From Solen grandis (Eukaryota > Mollusca > Bivalvia > Adapedonta > Solenidae): a stretch of 64,000 nucleotides of DNA. Positions within the stretch are counted from its first letter, which is position 1. The number at the start of each line of letters is the position of its first letter. Location: positions 44,228,543-44,292,542 of the forward strand of contig CM037785.1 in assembly GCA_021229015.1 (NCBI GenBank). The letters run 5' to 3'. The notes below the pieces were generated by a model that was given only the letters and a program-made list of their open reading frames with translations, had not been told where the DNA came from and made no database searches. The position numbers and the translations under genes were made by a program. This document shows positions 42,358 to 53,530 of this stretch, in pieces.

Positions 42358-42924
42358 AATCTCATTGAGAAAAAAATGAACTGGCGGATATCCCTCCCAT
42401 AATATTGAATTAGCAAAAATAACAATTCGCCTTAAAAAAAGAGACGTTTCTATGCAAACTAGATATTACCTTTGGAAATCATAAAATGTTTTGTCTCAGT
42501 TTCTCTAAAATATTTGTATTTATGAGGGCACCGTGTGTTCAGTTGCTTTTCAATGTCTGAAACTGATTGGCAAATATTTTAAATGTGAGAGACTTATGGA
42601 TTATGAATAGTAAATAAATGCTGCATTAATATTCCTGGAATACACTCTTAAACTTATTTAATTATTTTATTTACTTGTGCATATAATTTAAGAAATATTA
42701 TAGACATGAGCCATTTTAAAAAATGAAAGTGTATGAAAAGATGTAGCATGTAATGAAATTGTAATGTTGACAAAAAATATAAAAGATATGCAGGGTAAAC
42801 GTTTGAGTTGCTTTGAACAAATCTTCCCGAGCTCCACTTTTATTTTCTACTTTCTCCCCTATTTATACTAATTCACATGCCCTGATTACATGAATATTTT
42901 GTCAATAATGTCTCCCTCTCGCTT
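42358..42924. other. Non-coding, nothing recognised
   Basis: No supportable feature. Confidence 0.4.
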
Positions 42925-42925
42925 C

Positions 42926-42960
<35 letters not shown>
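42925..42960. repeat. (GT)n microsatellite
   Basis: About 17 GT dinucleotides. Confidence 0.95.
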
Positions 42961-42963
<3 letters not shown>

Positions 42964-43081
42964 ATTTCCGGGATATTTTTTTTTTCTGAATGCCATGCCT
43001 GACTTAGGGTATTTCTCATGCCTTGGCATAAACTCATTTTGGGAAAAGCATGAACCAATGCGCAGTCTTTAGGTGGATTAA

Positions 43082-43315
43082 CCCTTTCCCTCATAGAGGA
43101 AACCATGAAAAGACCTATGCGAACAGCATAAAACCAGATCAGCCTGCGAGTAACTCGCAGGCTGATCAGGTTTTATGCTGTTCGCTGCTCCTCAGTGGTC
43201 TGGAAATGAGGACTTTATAATTAAATTGGGTAAGGTTTAACTGTGGTTTTCTGCAGATCAGACTTTATGTGGTACCTACTGAGGGCGTCAAAATGAGTCT
43301 ATATGAGGGAAAGGG
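43082..43315. mobile_element. TTAA-flanked palindromic MITE, copy 1
   Basis: The ends 'ccctttccctcata' and 'tatgagggaaaggg' are perfect complements and are flanked by TTAA (43078-43081, 43316-43319), a piggyBac-type signature. Inside, 'gcgaacagcataaaaccaga' through 'gcctgcgagt' faces its complement, forming a hairpin of ~33 bp with almost no loop at 43120-43186. It is non-coding. Confidence 0.88.
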
Positions 43316-43349
43316 TTAAAGCTTTTAAAGCTGGGAAATAATCGAAGAT

Positions 43350-44080
43350 ACTATCTGTTCTCTTTCAGGCCTAAAGACAATGTTTACCATGGCAAACATC
43401 GCTGCCATAAAGTTGTGGTCGAACAGGATGTGGAATTATTGGCGAAAGATACAGGTAGCCAAACTGGCTTATCGTAGTGTGCAAACAGTTCAAGAAAAGG
43501 CGTATGGACCTCACAAAGCATTTGGTACATCACTTTCACTCACCGAACAGCAAAAGAAACAACGCCTTAAAAGTTTCCGTAACTTTTTTGAAAATATACA
43601 AAGGTTGTGATAGTTGGGTTATTTCTGATTGGCTAATAGGTGACGGAACCCAGGTGTACATGTTTGAGCTACCACAGGCCAATGGAAGCGAAAAGATAGG
43701 AAAGTGACCCTTAATGCCAAGAGAACCATAAGATTGAAAAAGACGTTATACACCATATTTTCTTCGATTTTAGTGAGTCAATCTTTCAAGCGCTCTGTCC
43801 ATCGTGTCCTACAAGATCTCGGTCCTGAGGAAGGTGAAAGAGTTGTTCTATAAGAAACATTAAAACAAAATGGTCATTTTCTAATTTACTTCTTCAAAGG
43901 TGGAAGCTGTAAACCAACAGCGTTATTCATCTAACCTGGAACACTGTGACTCTTTTTTCATTTACACTGGATCTAGAAGTTCTCGTGGTTACGTCATTTA
44001 TCAGGGACTCCAACAGAAACCAAAAGAAGACTTTTTATCTGTTTCCGAGTCTGAGTAAAAACTAAAGAGGTTTAAAAAAT
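43350..44080 (+). pseudogene. mariner (Tc1/mariner superfamily) transposase remnant
   Basis: Pieces of a mariner transposase appear in order but in several frames. First comes VEQDVELLAKDTGSQTGLS, then YRSVQTVQEKAYGPHKAFG with LSLTEQQKKQRLK, which is the DNA-binding linker leading to the catalytic domain. Then FLKIYKG and WLIGDGTQVYMFE correspond to the family's G-D-E-T-W-V-Y block. The first acid is kept (D), but the E and W are changed. FFDFSESIFQALCPSCPT, VLRKVKELFYKK and finally YVIYQGLQQKPKEDFLS plus KKCVSVKGN give the C-terminus. At least four frameshifts and several stops make it inactive. The second catalytic block (H-D-N-A-x-x-H) seems missing between 43870 and 43905. 43280-43874 is copied at 49397-49991. 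Confidence 0.85.
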
Positions 44081-44787
44081 GTGTTTCGGTAAAGGGGAAT
44101 GTTTGTAATCAAATAAGTTTGAGAATACGTAGCTCTTATGAAATCGGAATACAACCAGCCGAAGAAAAACCGTTTGTTTGTCGGTAGGTATGTAAGTAGG
44201 AAAGCATGCATGCATGTATGTATGTATGAGTTTTGACAGTGTTTACAAATGACAATGTCGATGGAAAAATGGGTTTACAAGCAAACGCATGTTATTAAGT
44301 AACACATTTTCCCTATATTTTTAGAAGTATATACATGAGATAAATCATAAGATTGAATTTGATTAACACCTTGTGTATGAAAGTGTTATGCAACGACATT
44401 TTGTTAAGGGAAACCGCTCTGGGGTGGACATATTAGATATCAAATTTGATGACTTCAAATGGAATACGAACAAGTGGTCGGTAAGAGCAATTGGCTGCTA
44501 ACGGAGGTTTAATGTAAAACATCCTGTTATTCCTTGAATTCCGAAGCTGGTTGCTCATGGCAGAATGTCCGCTCAGTACGGGCGACCGCTCAGTCAGGAG
44601 TTTTGTTATTTTATCACTTCTGGCTTGAAATCCGCCTGACATACTTATTGCTAAGATAAACTTTACTACTTTGGAGCATATTTCATCAATATTGATTTCT
44701 CTAGCTAATTATCCCAAATGTTTCATTTCGTAAGGAACATTGTAAGTTAACAAGCAAAAAATTAATGTCAACATGTTCATGATTTGA
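44081..44787. other. Non-coding, nothing recognised
   Basis: No feature beyond a short 'gcatgcatgtatgtatgtat' run at 44205-44227. Confidence 0.4.
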
Positions 44788-44791
44788 TTAA

Positions 44792-45032
44792 CCCTTTCCC
44801 TCATAGAGGACACCATGAAAAGACCTATGCGAACAGCATAAAACCAGATCAGCCTGCGAGTTACGAGTAACTCGCAGGCTGATCAGGTTTTATGCTGTTC
44901 GCTGCTCCTCAGTGGTCTGGTAATGAGGATTTTACAATTAAATTTGGTTAGGTTTGAATGTGGCTTTCTGCAGGTCAGACTTTATGTGGTACCTATTGAG
45001 TGAGTCAAAATGAGTCTATATGAGGGAAAGGG
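44792..45032. mobile_element. TTAA-flanked palindromic MITE, copy 2
   Basis: Same ends and body as 43082-43315, with flanking TTAA at 44788-44791 and 45033-45036. The hairpin centre is seven bases longer ('gcgagttacgagtaactcgc'). Confidence 0.88.
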
Positions 45033-45036
45033 TTAA

Positions 45037-46354
45037 AAGTACTTTATTTCGAAGAATATGACTCCTTGAGGCATATATAGTACTGCTACACTGTTGTATC
45101 ACGTCGCTCTTGCTGTTATTATTGCAAACTGGTAATGGTTCAATGTAAATTGATTTTTTCCGTAATTGTCTTGATTACCGTGAGCCTATATCTGCACCAA
45201 TTAGTAAATTGATATTTGCAAGCTACTATATTGTTATACTAGGTAAACTGGCTTACGGGCTATCGATCCCTCGATATCGATCTCAGAAATTCATGTTGAC
45301 CCGGGGATTACATTCCCCATCTACATCGGTCCGTGCGGTCAGTTTCGTAATCGGTTACATGTATCCGTACATATGTCGCTCAATTCATAATTAACGCTAC
45401 TCTCGATGTTTATTGTTATGTACACAAATAATTTATGCCCCGCTGTATGTATGGGTGATGTTGGGCATCAAGTTTCAGAATAACCAGCTGCAAAAAAAGT
45501 GACATAATATAGAACGATAGAATATGAATCAATTTTACTTTTCTATTCAATAAATTGTTTGTATATATGTGTGTCTATGTTTGTGTGTGCGTGTGTCAAT
45601 GCGTGCGTGTGTGCGCGCGGATGTGCGCCTGTGTGTGTCTCGAATACACAGTAATAATAAGAATATGATGTGATTATTTTCTTTATTGGTCAAAATTAAA
45701 ATAAATGAATATGTGTACTTTAAACAATGAAATCAATCAGTACATATGTATAAGACAATTGGATCTTTTGTAAATGAGAAAGGGAAAACTCCCGTGTTCT
45801 TTTCAAATTAAATAAAAAAGTCAGTATGATAATAATAAAGATATCAAACAAAAAATTAAAAGTAAATATCTCTGGTTAAGTTTTACATTGTTAGTATAGA
45901 TTTTATTACAGCGAGTAACTTTTTTTATTGTTCGTTAAATTTATCAATTTTTAAAAAAATAGTCTAAACAAGTTTTATAAAACATAAAAAATGTATGAAT
46001 CGTGTTCACTTTCAGCTCAATATTCTACATTTTTTTGTTTCCATGACAACATTAATAAGCTTTGCAGCTGTTTCACGATATGTTATAGCAGATGGTTTTG
46101 ACTGCACATATACATGTATAGTAATTTTATGGCTGATCTACCAAAGTCGTTAACATGACACTGGTACTTCCTTATCCTTGGGTCTCAGTTATCCGAACAA
46201 AGCGTACAATACGCCGAGAGGCTGTCAGCAGGATTTACATGATAAAAGAGCAATATGTGAGTCTATATGTGTAATTATAATTCCAGCGAACTTGATATCT
46301 AGGTCATATGACGCCAAAATCTTCCAAATGTCACGAACAGTATACACTGGCCCA
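45037..46354. other. Non-coding, repeat fragments only
   Basis: 45056-45110 carries a short SINE family 2 fragment ('tatagtactgctacactgtt', 'gtatcacgtcg'). 45560-45645 is an imperfect (gt)n stretch. No gene is seen. Confidence 0.4.
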
Positions 46355-46356
46355 TT

Positions 46357-46395
<39 letters not shown>

Positions 46396-46400
46396 TTTTG
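46355..46400. repeat. (ATTT)n microsatellite
   Basis: About eleven ATTT units. Confidence 0.95.
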
Positions 46401-46494
46401 TCAAAGCGTTTTTTATGGCCTGTATATTTTGTTTGCAAGTTGTCAGGGATGATTTGAATGTGAAAATAATGAAAAATTTAACCATCAGCAAGTA

Positions 46495-46863
46495 GTGTGT
46501 TTCTTTAACAAAGGGTTTCAAATTCCGCAGAACGGATTGTCAATGAAAATCAAATTTGTTAGCCGTTTTGTTAAATTGCCTGTTTTTAGGATTGTGAATA
46601 ATCGTATTGATCTTATATTGGAAATAGCTTTGTCACTCCAGACCAAAGCTAGGCAACATAGATTGATTGGTACATGTTATTGTTGCACAGATATACCTAT
46701 TGGCTATTGTAACGGCACTCAGTTGTTCCCATGTGACTGGACAAGGCTGGAGAAGGTTGGTCTTGAACGCTTTTTAATTGTGCAACAGGAAATGATCAGT
46801 CAGAGAAGTGTTTTCAAGATAACATTTTACTGTGGAAAACATTGCACGCAGAAAAATAACTAA
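46495..46863 (+). CDS. Unidentified open frame (122 aa)
   Basis: This is the longest uninterrupted non-repetitive frame in this part. It contains a cysteine-rich middle (GTCYCCTDIPIGYCNGTQLF then PCDWTRLEKVGLERF) and a terminal CGKHC. No signal peptide, membrane helix or known domain is recognisable. The Kozak context and splice signals are unconvincing. It may be part of a decayed element ORF or chance. The 3.2 kb around it is otherwise repeat debris. Confidence 0.2.
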   Translation: MCFFNKGFQIPQNGLSMKIKFVSRFVKLPVFRIVNNRIDLILEIALSLQTKARQHRLIGTCYCCTDIPIGYCNGTQLFPCDWTRLEKVGLERFLIVQQEMISQRSVFKITFYCGKHCTQKNN

Positions 46864-47023
46864 GTCACGAAAAACACACCTTCTTATATTTTATATGGTG
46901 AACTTAATAGATATCTTATTGAAATAATAATACAATTCAGAAACATAAAATTTTGTATCTTATATTTTTCAAAATCAACAGTTTGCTTATAATCTAATAG
47001 TATATATATAATAAAACAGAACT

Positions 47024-47690
47024 TGTTCGACCAGTACTTTCAAGAGTGGAGTGCTAAACTCAATGGCTCAAATAAAGGAAAAATGTACAAATCTTTCAAA
47101 ACTGAATTAAATTTGAAAAATATTTAACACTATTATACCGATGCAGCTGTCGCGTATATTATTCAAAGCATAAACTACCAGTAGAAAAAGAGAGATGGAG
47201 TGAGATGCCATTGAAGACAGAAAATGTTTTTTATGCATGAATGATATAGGTGAGGAATACCATTATGTAATGTCCTGCAAATATTTTTCCTCGATTAAGA
47301 AGTAAATACGTTCCACAGAAGTATAGTAATAAACCAAATATCATTAACCCTTTCCCTCATAGAGGAAACCATGAAAAAACCTATGCGAACAGCATAAAAT
47401 CAGATCAGCCTGCGAGTAACTTACAGGCTGATCAGGTTTTATGCTGTTCGCTGCTCCTCAGTGGTCTGGAAATGAGGATTTTGTAATTAAATTTGGTAAG
47501 GTTTAACTGTGGTTTTCTGCAGATCAGGCTTTATGTGGTACCTATTGAGTGCGTCAAAATGAGTCTATATGAGGGAAAGGGTTCAATTCAGAGAACTTAT
47601 CAACAATCAAAACTATAATCTCCTTAAGAACCTCTGTTATTTTCTTTATTATATAATGCAAACTGCTAATATATCACTTACATGTCAATT
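47024..47690 (+). pseudogene. LINE ORF2 C-terminal remnant, interrupted by a MITE
   Basis: Frames in order give QNLFDQYFQEWSAKLNGSNK, TELNLKNI, then SKHKLPVEKERWSEMPLKTE, IGEEYHYVMSCKYF, YSNKPNII and, after the inserted MITE, KFRELINNQNYNLLKNLCYF. This is the post-reverse-transcriptase tail found in CR1/jockey-like LINEs (H-x-L-x-x-E-x-x-R-W, C-x-x-C-like and D-E-x-H-x-x-x-x-C). Several stops and frameshifts show long decay. The MITE splits the frame exactly at I-I|K-F-R. Confidence 0.75.
47348..47581. mobile_element. TTAA-flanked palindromic MITE, copy 3, nested in LINE
   Basis: Same element as 43082-43315. The left flank is TTAA (47344-47347) and the right flank TTCA (47582-47585). Removing the element and one flank restores the LINE reading frame, which shows that the 4-base target was duplicated and later mutated on one side. 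Confidence 0.9.
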
Positions 47691-48127
47691 TCAGAATGTA
47701 TGCTGTTTTTAAAAAATGTAAATTATGTCATTTACGATTGTTATACGTGTCGTAATCAATAATCCAAATTTCCCCCTCCAAAACATGAATTCCCTGTACG
47801 TTATCTATTTTTTTTAGAGAACTGTCGTAAATATTGTTCTATAGAACTATGCCCTTAAATCCTATTTGGGTACCGTAAAAAACAAAAGCTTCAATTCTAA
47901 CACAGTAGTATACTTACAAATAAAACAAATCTTGAGAACGTCCTCGTTGGGTATGATCAGTCAAACAACTTGCAGTGAAAAGGCATGCGTTTTAAAACAG
48001 CCGTTATCATATGATTGATCTTATTTCATACTTCATGTCTGTTTCGCTGATTGACATACTATTTATAGTTCACAGATTGTCCATTTTTTTGTAAACTATG
48101 TACGTTAGATTATAATATGAACATTAT
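47691..48127. other. Non-coding, nothing recognised
   Basis: No supportable feature. Confidence 0.4.
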
Positions 48128-48510
48128 GGTGGCATATTTCTGCCAGCCACTTATCCAGTTAGCTATGTTGAAACTTTTCTGAAAAATTGTCACATATTCA
48201 GTTAGTATCTGGCAAGTGCAAATTTTAATTACATTAGGTATCATAACAGGACTAAACTGTCTGTTAGTGCCCACTACTGCCAATCACATATTTACTTATT
48301 TTAACTGGATACCATGCCTTTTTCCAGATAATTATGTGAAAAAATGCTTGTTATCCACATAATTTAACTGACTAACTTGAAAAAAGGCGAGATATCCAGT
48401 TATCTTAAGTGAATATATGGCTGGCAGTAGTGGGCACTAACAGGCAGTTTTGTTCTGTTAAGATACCTAAGAGGATAACACGAAAGTTTTCTACTTGCCA
48501 GATATTATTG
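48128..48510. mobile_element. Foldback element, third copy, right end truncated
   Basis: It starts 'atggtggcatatttctgcca' and follows the 5867 element through both inner arms up to 'ctacttgccagatatta', then stops. Relative to the 5867 copy, the centre matches the opposite arm. Confidence 0.88.
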
Positions 48511-48798
48511 AAAATAAATGTCTTTTTTTTTATGATATAAATGTCATTTCTGCTATATATTTTTGCATTTAGCCGAAAGCTTAACAACAACTTTTGCGAT
48601 ACACTAAATCTTGAAAATTATTAAATACGTTTTAGAACTGCCGAACTTTTCCTTGCATAAAATTTCGCAATTCCAACAATTCAGAGGAAGTCAAAAATTG
48701 ATAAATAAACTCATCTGTATGTTAAACATAAAATTTGGTTGCGTTCCTTATTGGTGATAATTTTATTGATGCGCATGCATCATTCCACGCTATCATGA
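48511..48798. other. Non-coding, nothing recognised
   Basis: No supportable feature. Confidence 0.4.
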
Positions 48799-49399
48799 TT
48801 TACAGGAGTTAAATGTATGTGTACTTCCTCCCACCCGAGATATTTCAATTAAATACGTATATTTTTCTCATGAACTGTGATAATATAAAACTCGAATGTA
48901 CGAGAACCTTCTCTGTACCATTCTGTGTCACGTCTTTATTTATTAAAATAATCAAAGCGATGAAAGCACTGAAGTTGTGTGTGTCTCAAATGATTGAGCG
49001 TTTGAATCTGCAGCTTAATGAAACTCTTCAAATAACTTTAATCTATGCTTGTACTCATTCCCGTGGATGATTTATCATTTATACTTGGGTTCAATTTCTA
49101 AAGGTAAATTCAAAGAAGCTCTGAACAAGTATCTCAAAAAAACTAGAACAATTACAAAAAAAACAAAAAAACGTGATGGAATACCCCATCATATTGCATT
49201 GTCAGAGAAAAGGAAGCATATTGGCCATATCATCAAAGAGTCTTTGCATGCAAAGACATTTAAAAACTAATGGGAGATAATAAAAATATCATATAGAATT
49301 TTAGTTCTTGAAAAGGCACTAGAACAACTCGGTGCCTATCTATAATTCATGTCAATTCATGTAAGGTAGAATAACTTTAATTGGCACTTTTAAAGGTGA
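48799..49399 (+). repeat. Segment B, first copy (601 bp), eroded coding-like
   Basis: It is identical to 49991-50591 except for one C/A difference in an A-run (near 49164). Part looks like decayed protein code: PPTRDISIKYVYFSHEL near 48825, then YSFPWMIYHLYLGSISKGKF and KEALNKYLKKTRTITKK and RDGIPHHIALSEKRKHIGHI at 49050-49270. I do not recognise the family. The last frame of 73 codons is intact. Confidence 0.85.
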
Positions 49400-49991
49400 G
49401 GGCGTCAAAATGAGTCTATATGAGGGAAAGGGTTAAAGCTTTTAAAGCTGGGAAATAATCGAAGATACTATCTGTTCTCTTTCAGGCCTAAAGACAATGT
49501 TTACCATGGCAAACATCGCTGCCATAAAGTTGTGGTCGAACAGGATGTGGAATTATTGGCGAAAGATACAGGTAGCCAAACTGGCTTATCGTAGTGTGCA
49601 AACAGTTCAAGAAAAGGCGTATGGACCTCACAAAGCATTTGGTACATCACTTTCACTCACCGAACAGCAAAAGAAACAACGCCTTAAAAGTTTCCGTAAC
49701 TTTTTTGAAAATATACAAAGGTTGTGATAGTTGGGTTATTTCTGATTGGCTAATAGGTGACGGAACCCAGGTGTACATGTTTGAGCTACCACAGGCCAAT
49801 GGAAGCGAAAAGATAGGAAAGTGACCCTTAATGCCAAGAGAACCATAAGATTGAAAAAGACGTTATACACCATATTTTCTTCGATTTTAGTGAGTCAATC
49901 TTTCAAGCGCTCTGTCCATCGTGTCCTACAAGATCTCGGTCCTGAGGAAGGTGAAAGAGTTGTTCTATAAGAAACATTAAAACAAAATGGT
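49397..49991 (+). repeat. Segment A, second copy (595 bp; MITE right end + mariner remnant)
   Basis: This is a same-length copy of 43280-43874, apparently without differences. It starts inside the MITE (only its last ~35 bases, ending 'gagggaaagggttaa') and includes the first part of the mariner remnant. It sits exactly between two copies of segment B. Confidence 0.93.
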
Positions 49992-50591
49992 TTACAGGAG
50001 TTAAATGTATGTGTACTTCCTCCCACCCGAGATATTTCAATTAAATACGTATATTTTTCTCATGAACTGTGATAATATAAAACTCGAATGTACGAGAACC
50101 TTCTCTGTACCATTCTGTGTCACGTCTTTATTTATTAAAATAATCAAAGCGATGAAAGCACTGAAGTTGTGTGTGTCTCAAATGATTGAGCGTTTGAATC
50201 TGCAGCTTAATGAAACTCTTCAAATAACTTTAATCTATGCTTGTACTCATTCCCGTGGATGATTTATCATTTATACTTGGGTTCAATTTCTAAAGGTAAA
50301 TTCAAAGAAGCTCTGAACAAGTATCTCAAAAAAACTAGAACAATTACAAAAAAAAAAAAAAAACGTGATGGAATACCCCATCATATTGCATTGTCAGAGA
50401 AAAGGAAGCATATTGGCCATATCATCAAAGAGTCTTTGCATGCAAAGACATTTAAAAACTAATGGGAGATAATAAAAATATCATATAGAATTTTAGTTCT
50501 TGAAAAGGCACTAGAACAACTCGGTGCCTATCTATAATTCATGTCAATTCATGTAAGGTAGAATAACTTTAATTGGCACTTTTAAAGGTGA
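49991..50591 (+). repeat. Segment B, second copy (601 bp)
   Basis: Offset 1192 from the first copy. After 50591 the sequence is unique ('attaatatatttatgcc'), so this copy has the native right flank. The copy at 48799 has the native left flank. Confidence 0.9.
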
Positions 50592-51889
50592 TTAATATAT
50601 TTATGCCATTTGGTGAACTTCTGTGGAAGTTTCAATAAGTTAATTACATGGAATTTATTAATTATGATGTTTTTAGCATTTTTGCATGTTTACTCCCCTA
50701 GGCCAAATACTTCCTTGTAAAACCAGGACAGTGGTAAATCAATACAGATGTAATAAGGTTTTGTTGATTTATCATCAGTTAATTAATGTTTCTATAATTA
50801 ACCATATATGATCATTTATGAACAAGGAAACTGAAAGTTCCATATTTAAATTTTATTTCTTTACTAAACATAATAATACAGGAACAATGTATCAGTATTT
50901 TTGCTGTTTACAAAACATGGCAACATTTTGACCAATTAATATAATGCAAAAATATATTATTTTTCTATTCTCAATGAACTGGTGTCGTATAATGGCCGTA
51001 CAAACACAGGAGCCTTCTTGGTCTTTATACACTTTGTTTAGCATGACAGGCCATGGCCCACTCAGACTGAGCGCTGCCATATAACGTACCTAGCCCATGG
51101 TACCTAGTCCATGGAGGATCTGTGTCCGACGGTCTCCCTAGGTCTCTAACAAGATCTCCCCCTAGACCCTTGACCGGTCAGCTTATATATTGGTTGGTTA
51201 CCATCCAGCCAGACAGTAACCATATGTATTATATAATAACAAATATTTGTATTAACGACAGTCACAACTGAGACAGACGTTGAATAACTAATGCAACGGT
51301 CATAATCACTTATGGTATATAATAGGTTAGTAACGGTGACACAATCGGACTTAATACAACAATAGCGTCTAGCTAGGGTCCGATAAAATATTACACTTTT
51401 AATTTCCAAGGTATGTTTCCAGGAGGTGATCTTTTGAGAAAACTGGAAAATAAGTTGTATTGTGTCCCTAAACAGCCACTGGGGGGAAAAAAACTTCCAA
51501 AATGTATATTAAGTAATTTGAATTTTCTAAACGTTTTACATTTATAAGCTTTTTATACTTTCAACTTAGTGTGACAAAAACGCCAAAAAATCTCTGCTGG
51601 GTTTTGCACCTGCACTCCAAACAAAAGAGCTGTGATGGCCTTAGATCTCTGACCAGAGTACATAACTTTATTTAAAGCCATCCAAATCACTTCATATCAC
51701 TACATCCAGCAGCAACCAGATTTAAGTTTCATATACAAAGAATTATTAAATTAGACAATCATCTAGGGGCCTCATTTCTCATAAAAATGGATGAAAAGAG
51801 AAAAGAAATGCGTTGGGTATATTCAACAAAACACAGTTTTACATATTTAACCGTTTAATCATACCTAACCGTTTAACCGGGGCACTTAC
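50592..51889 (-). other. Possible intron of the unidentified gene; nothing recognised
   Basis: Downstream of the donor at 51889 on the - strand. A frame at 50892-51080 (MAALSLSGPWPVMLNKVYKD...) is protein-like but unplaced. Confidence 0.3.
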
Positions 51890-52033
51890 CAGGACATCCC
51901 AAACTCCACCGCTGGAATGTTTGTTCTCCACCCATTTATTGATCGTGCGCACTGTTCCGTGAAGCATTAATTTTGTTCCGAGTCTGTGTTTGTGATGCGC
52001 CATTCTATACGTAAACTTATATTCACTTAACAT
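51890..52033 (-). CDS. First coding exon of an unidentified gene
   Basis: On the - strand, ATG at 52033 opens 48 codons: MLSEYKFTYRMAHHKHRLGT, KLMLHGTVRTINKWVENKHS, SGGVWDVL. They end in phase 0 at a near-perfect donor 'ctg|gtaagt'. A second in-frame ATG (M-A-H-H-K-H) may be the true start. The composition is ordinary for a soluble protein. I see no signal peptide and do not recognise the family. No later exon could be identified in the ~1.3 kb downstream. The strong donor and amino-acid texture make it more likely real than the other short frames in the window. Confidence 0.45.
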
Positions 52034-52794
52034 GTATCGTCTTCTTCACTTTGTAGTATGCGAATGATGAATTGCTTTTGTCATTAATATGAAAAGCTTA
52101 AATATCATTCTTAAGAATGTTTTATTATGATAATGACATTTACAGATCCAGCGTTGGGGACCAGGGATCCGAGCCCTTCCCTGCCTCTGAGGTAATTAAC
52201 CCTTCTTTCCCTACGAGATTTAACAGAATGCTACCCACGTTGTCCTTTACTCAGGGGAGGTATCTGTTACCCAGTCAGCCCTCTGAAAAACATAAAGTAT
52301 TTTACATCCCTTAGATTCGATATCATACCTAGACAGAGACACCCCCTTGAGATCAACTGCTGGATCCACGCATGATTAAAGAGTTTCATATGTATGTACG
52401 TCCTCGGTGTCAGTCTTGTATTCATCAGAGAAACCTGAATATTTGTGATGAGATCAGACTATGTGCATAGTGAGATATAAATAGTCTTGGGCATGCCTTT
52501 GTACTTTCTGTTGTGTTACTCTGCAATGTATTTAATTTAAATGTGAAAACTTTAATTACCACATTTCAGCTTACTTTATCCGTATTTCTCTCTCTATCTA
52601 CGAGAATTTTCTATAAATACCAGGACTTATTGTAGAACACCCGTCTAATTGAGACTAATTCCTCCTACGCAATTCTGTCGACATGATGTTCACATTTTGT
52701 TTTAAATGAATACATTTGCTATTGAAAACATTGCGAAGCATGGTTTCGCAGTCTAATAATCTTAATTTTGAAACATAAACTAGAAAGTTTATGT
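52034..52794. other. Non-coding, nothing recognised
   Basis: The stretch next to 52033 may be 5' UTR. No repeats or genes are otherwise supported. Confidence 0.35.
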
Positions 52795-52945
52795 TCTGTT
52801 CTGTAATACCACGCCAAGTCACATTACCCTGAAACCGGGTCAACCAGCCCTGGAACTTCACTTATATACCAGTTTCGTTTATGACGACATTGGTAGCGAC
52901 TGGGAATCGAACATACAGATGTTTGAGAATTCACATGCAGATAAA
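52795..52945 (-). mobile_element. SINE family 2 fragment
   Basis: 'cacgccaagtcacattaccc', 'tgaaaccgggtcaaccagcc', 'ctggaacttcacttatatac', then a head remnant 'gcgactgggaatcgaacata'. Confidence 0.7.
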
Positions 52946-53204
52946 CTTAATTAAATGTATGTTTTGATGATGTACAAAGTATCAAGAGGCCTGAACACGA
53001 TAGAACATCTGAAAGAATTTGAATGAGAAACTTAGAGACAATGTGGTAGATGGGCCCACATCTATAACTCCTGCCGAAAATAGGTACTACTAGGCTGCAA
53101 ACGGATTTCTTCTGTGAGGTATCATTGATAGTCCAATGGCGGATGGACATACGGACGTACCATTAAGCTTAACACAAACAGACCCAACCTCCCTCAGTGG
53201 CTAC
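52946..53204. other. Non-coding, nothing recognised
   Basis: No supportable feature. Confidence 0.35.
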
Positions 53205-53530
53205 TATTAGGCCCTGTAGGCCCGGGCGTACAAGTTGGTCAAGAAAATGACATTTTCAAAAGTCTAAAAAATGCGATAAAAATTGGAAGGGGAGGGGGTT
53301 CAAGCCTTATGCATGATGTGCATACTGTGTTAGTTTAATATGGTTCTTTTTAACGGTTTGTTTTGATTGCTTATTTTCCTTTGAAATACGTTGGAATGCG
53401 CATTTTGCTCTTTTTAATCCGTTTGTCCCGGCTTCTTTTCCTTTACAAAAGGACAACCGCCCCTCGGAACCCCTTCTATGGGCCTACAATTGGAAAAAAG
53501 CTGACTAAGTCCCTGTCTTTCAGATACAAG
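53205..53530 (+). repeat. Interspersed repeat, copy 2
   Basis: Shares 'caagaaaatgacattttcaa', 'gcattttgctctttttaatc' and 'agctgactaagtccctg' with 15195-15560, with an extra insertion between them. Confidence 0.65.
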
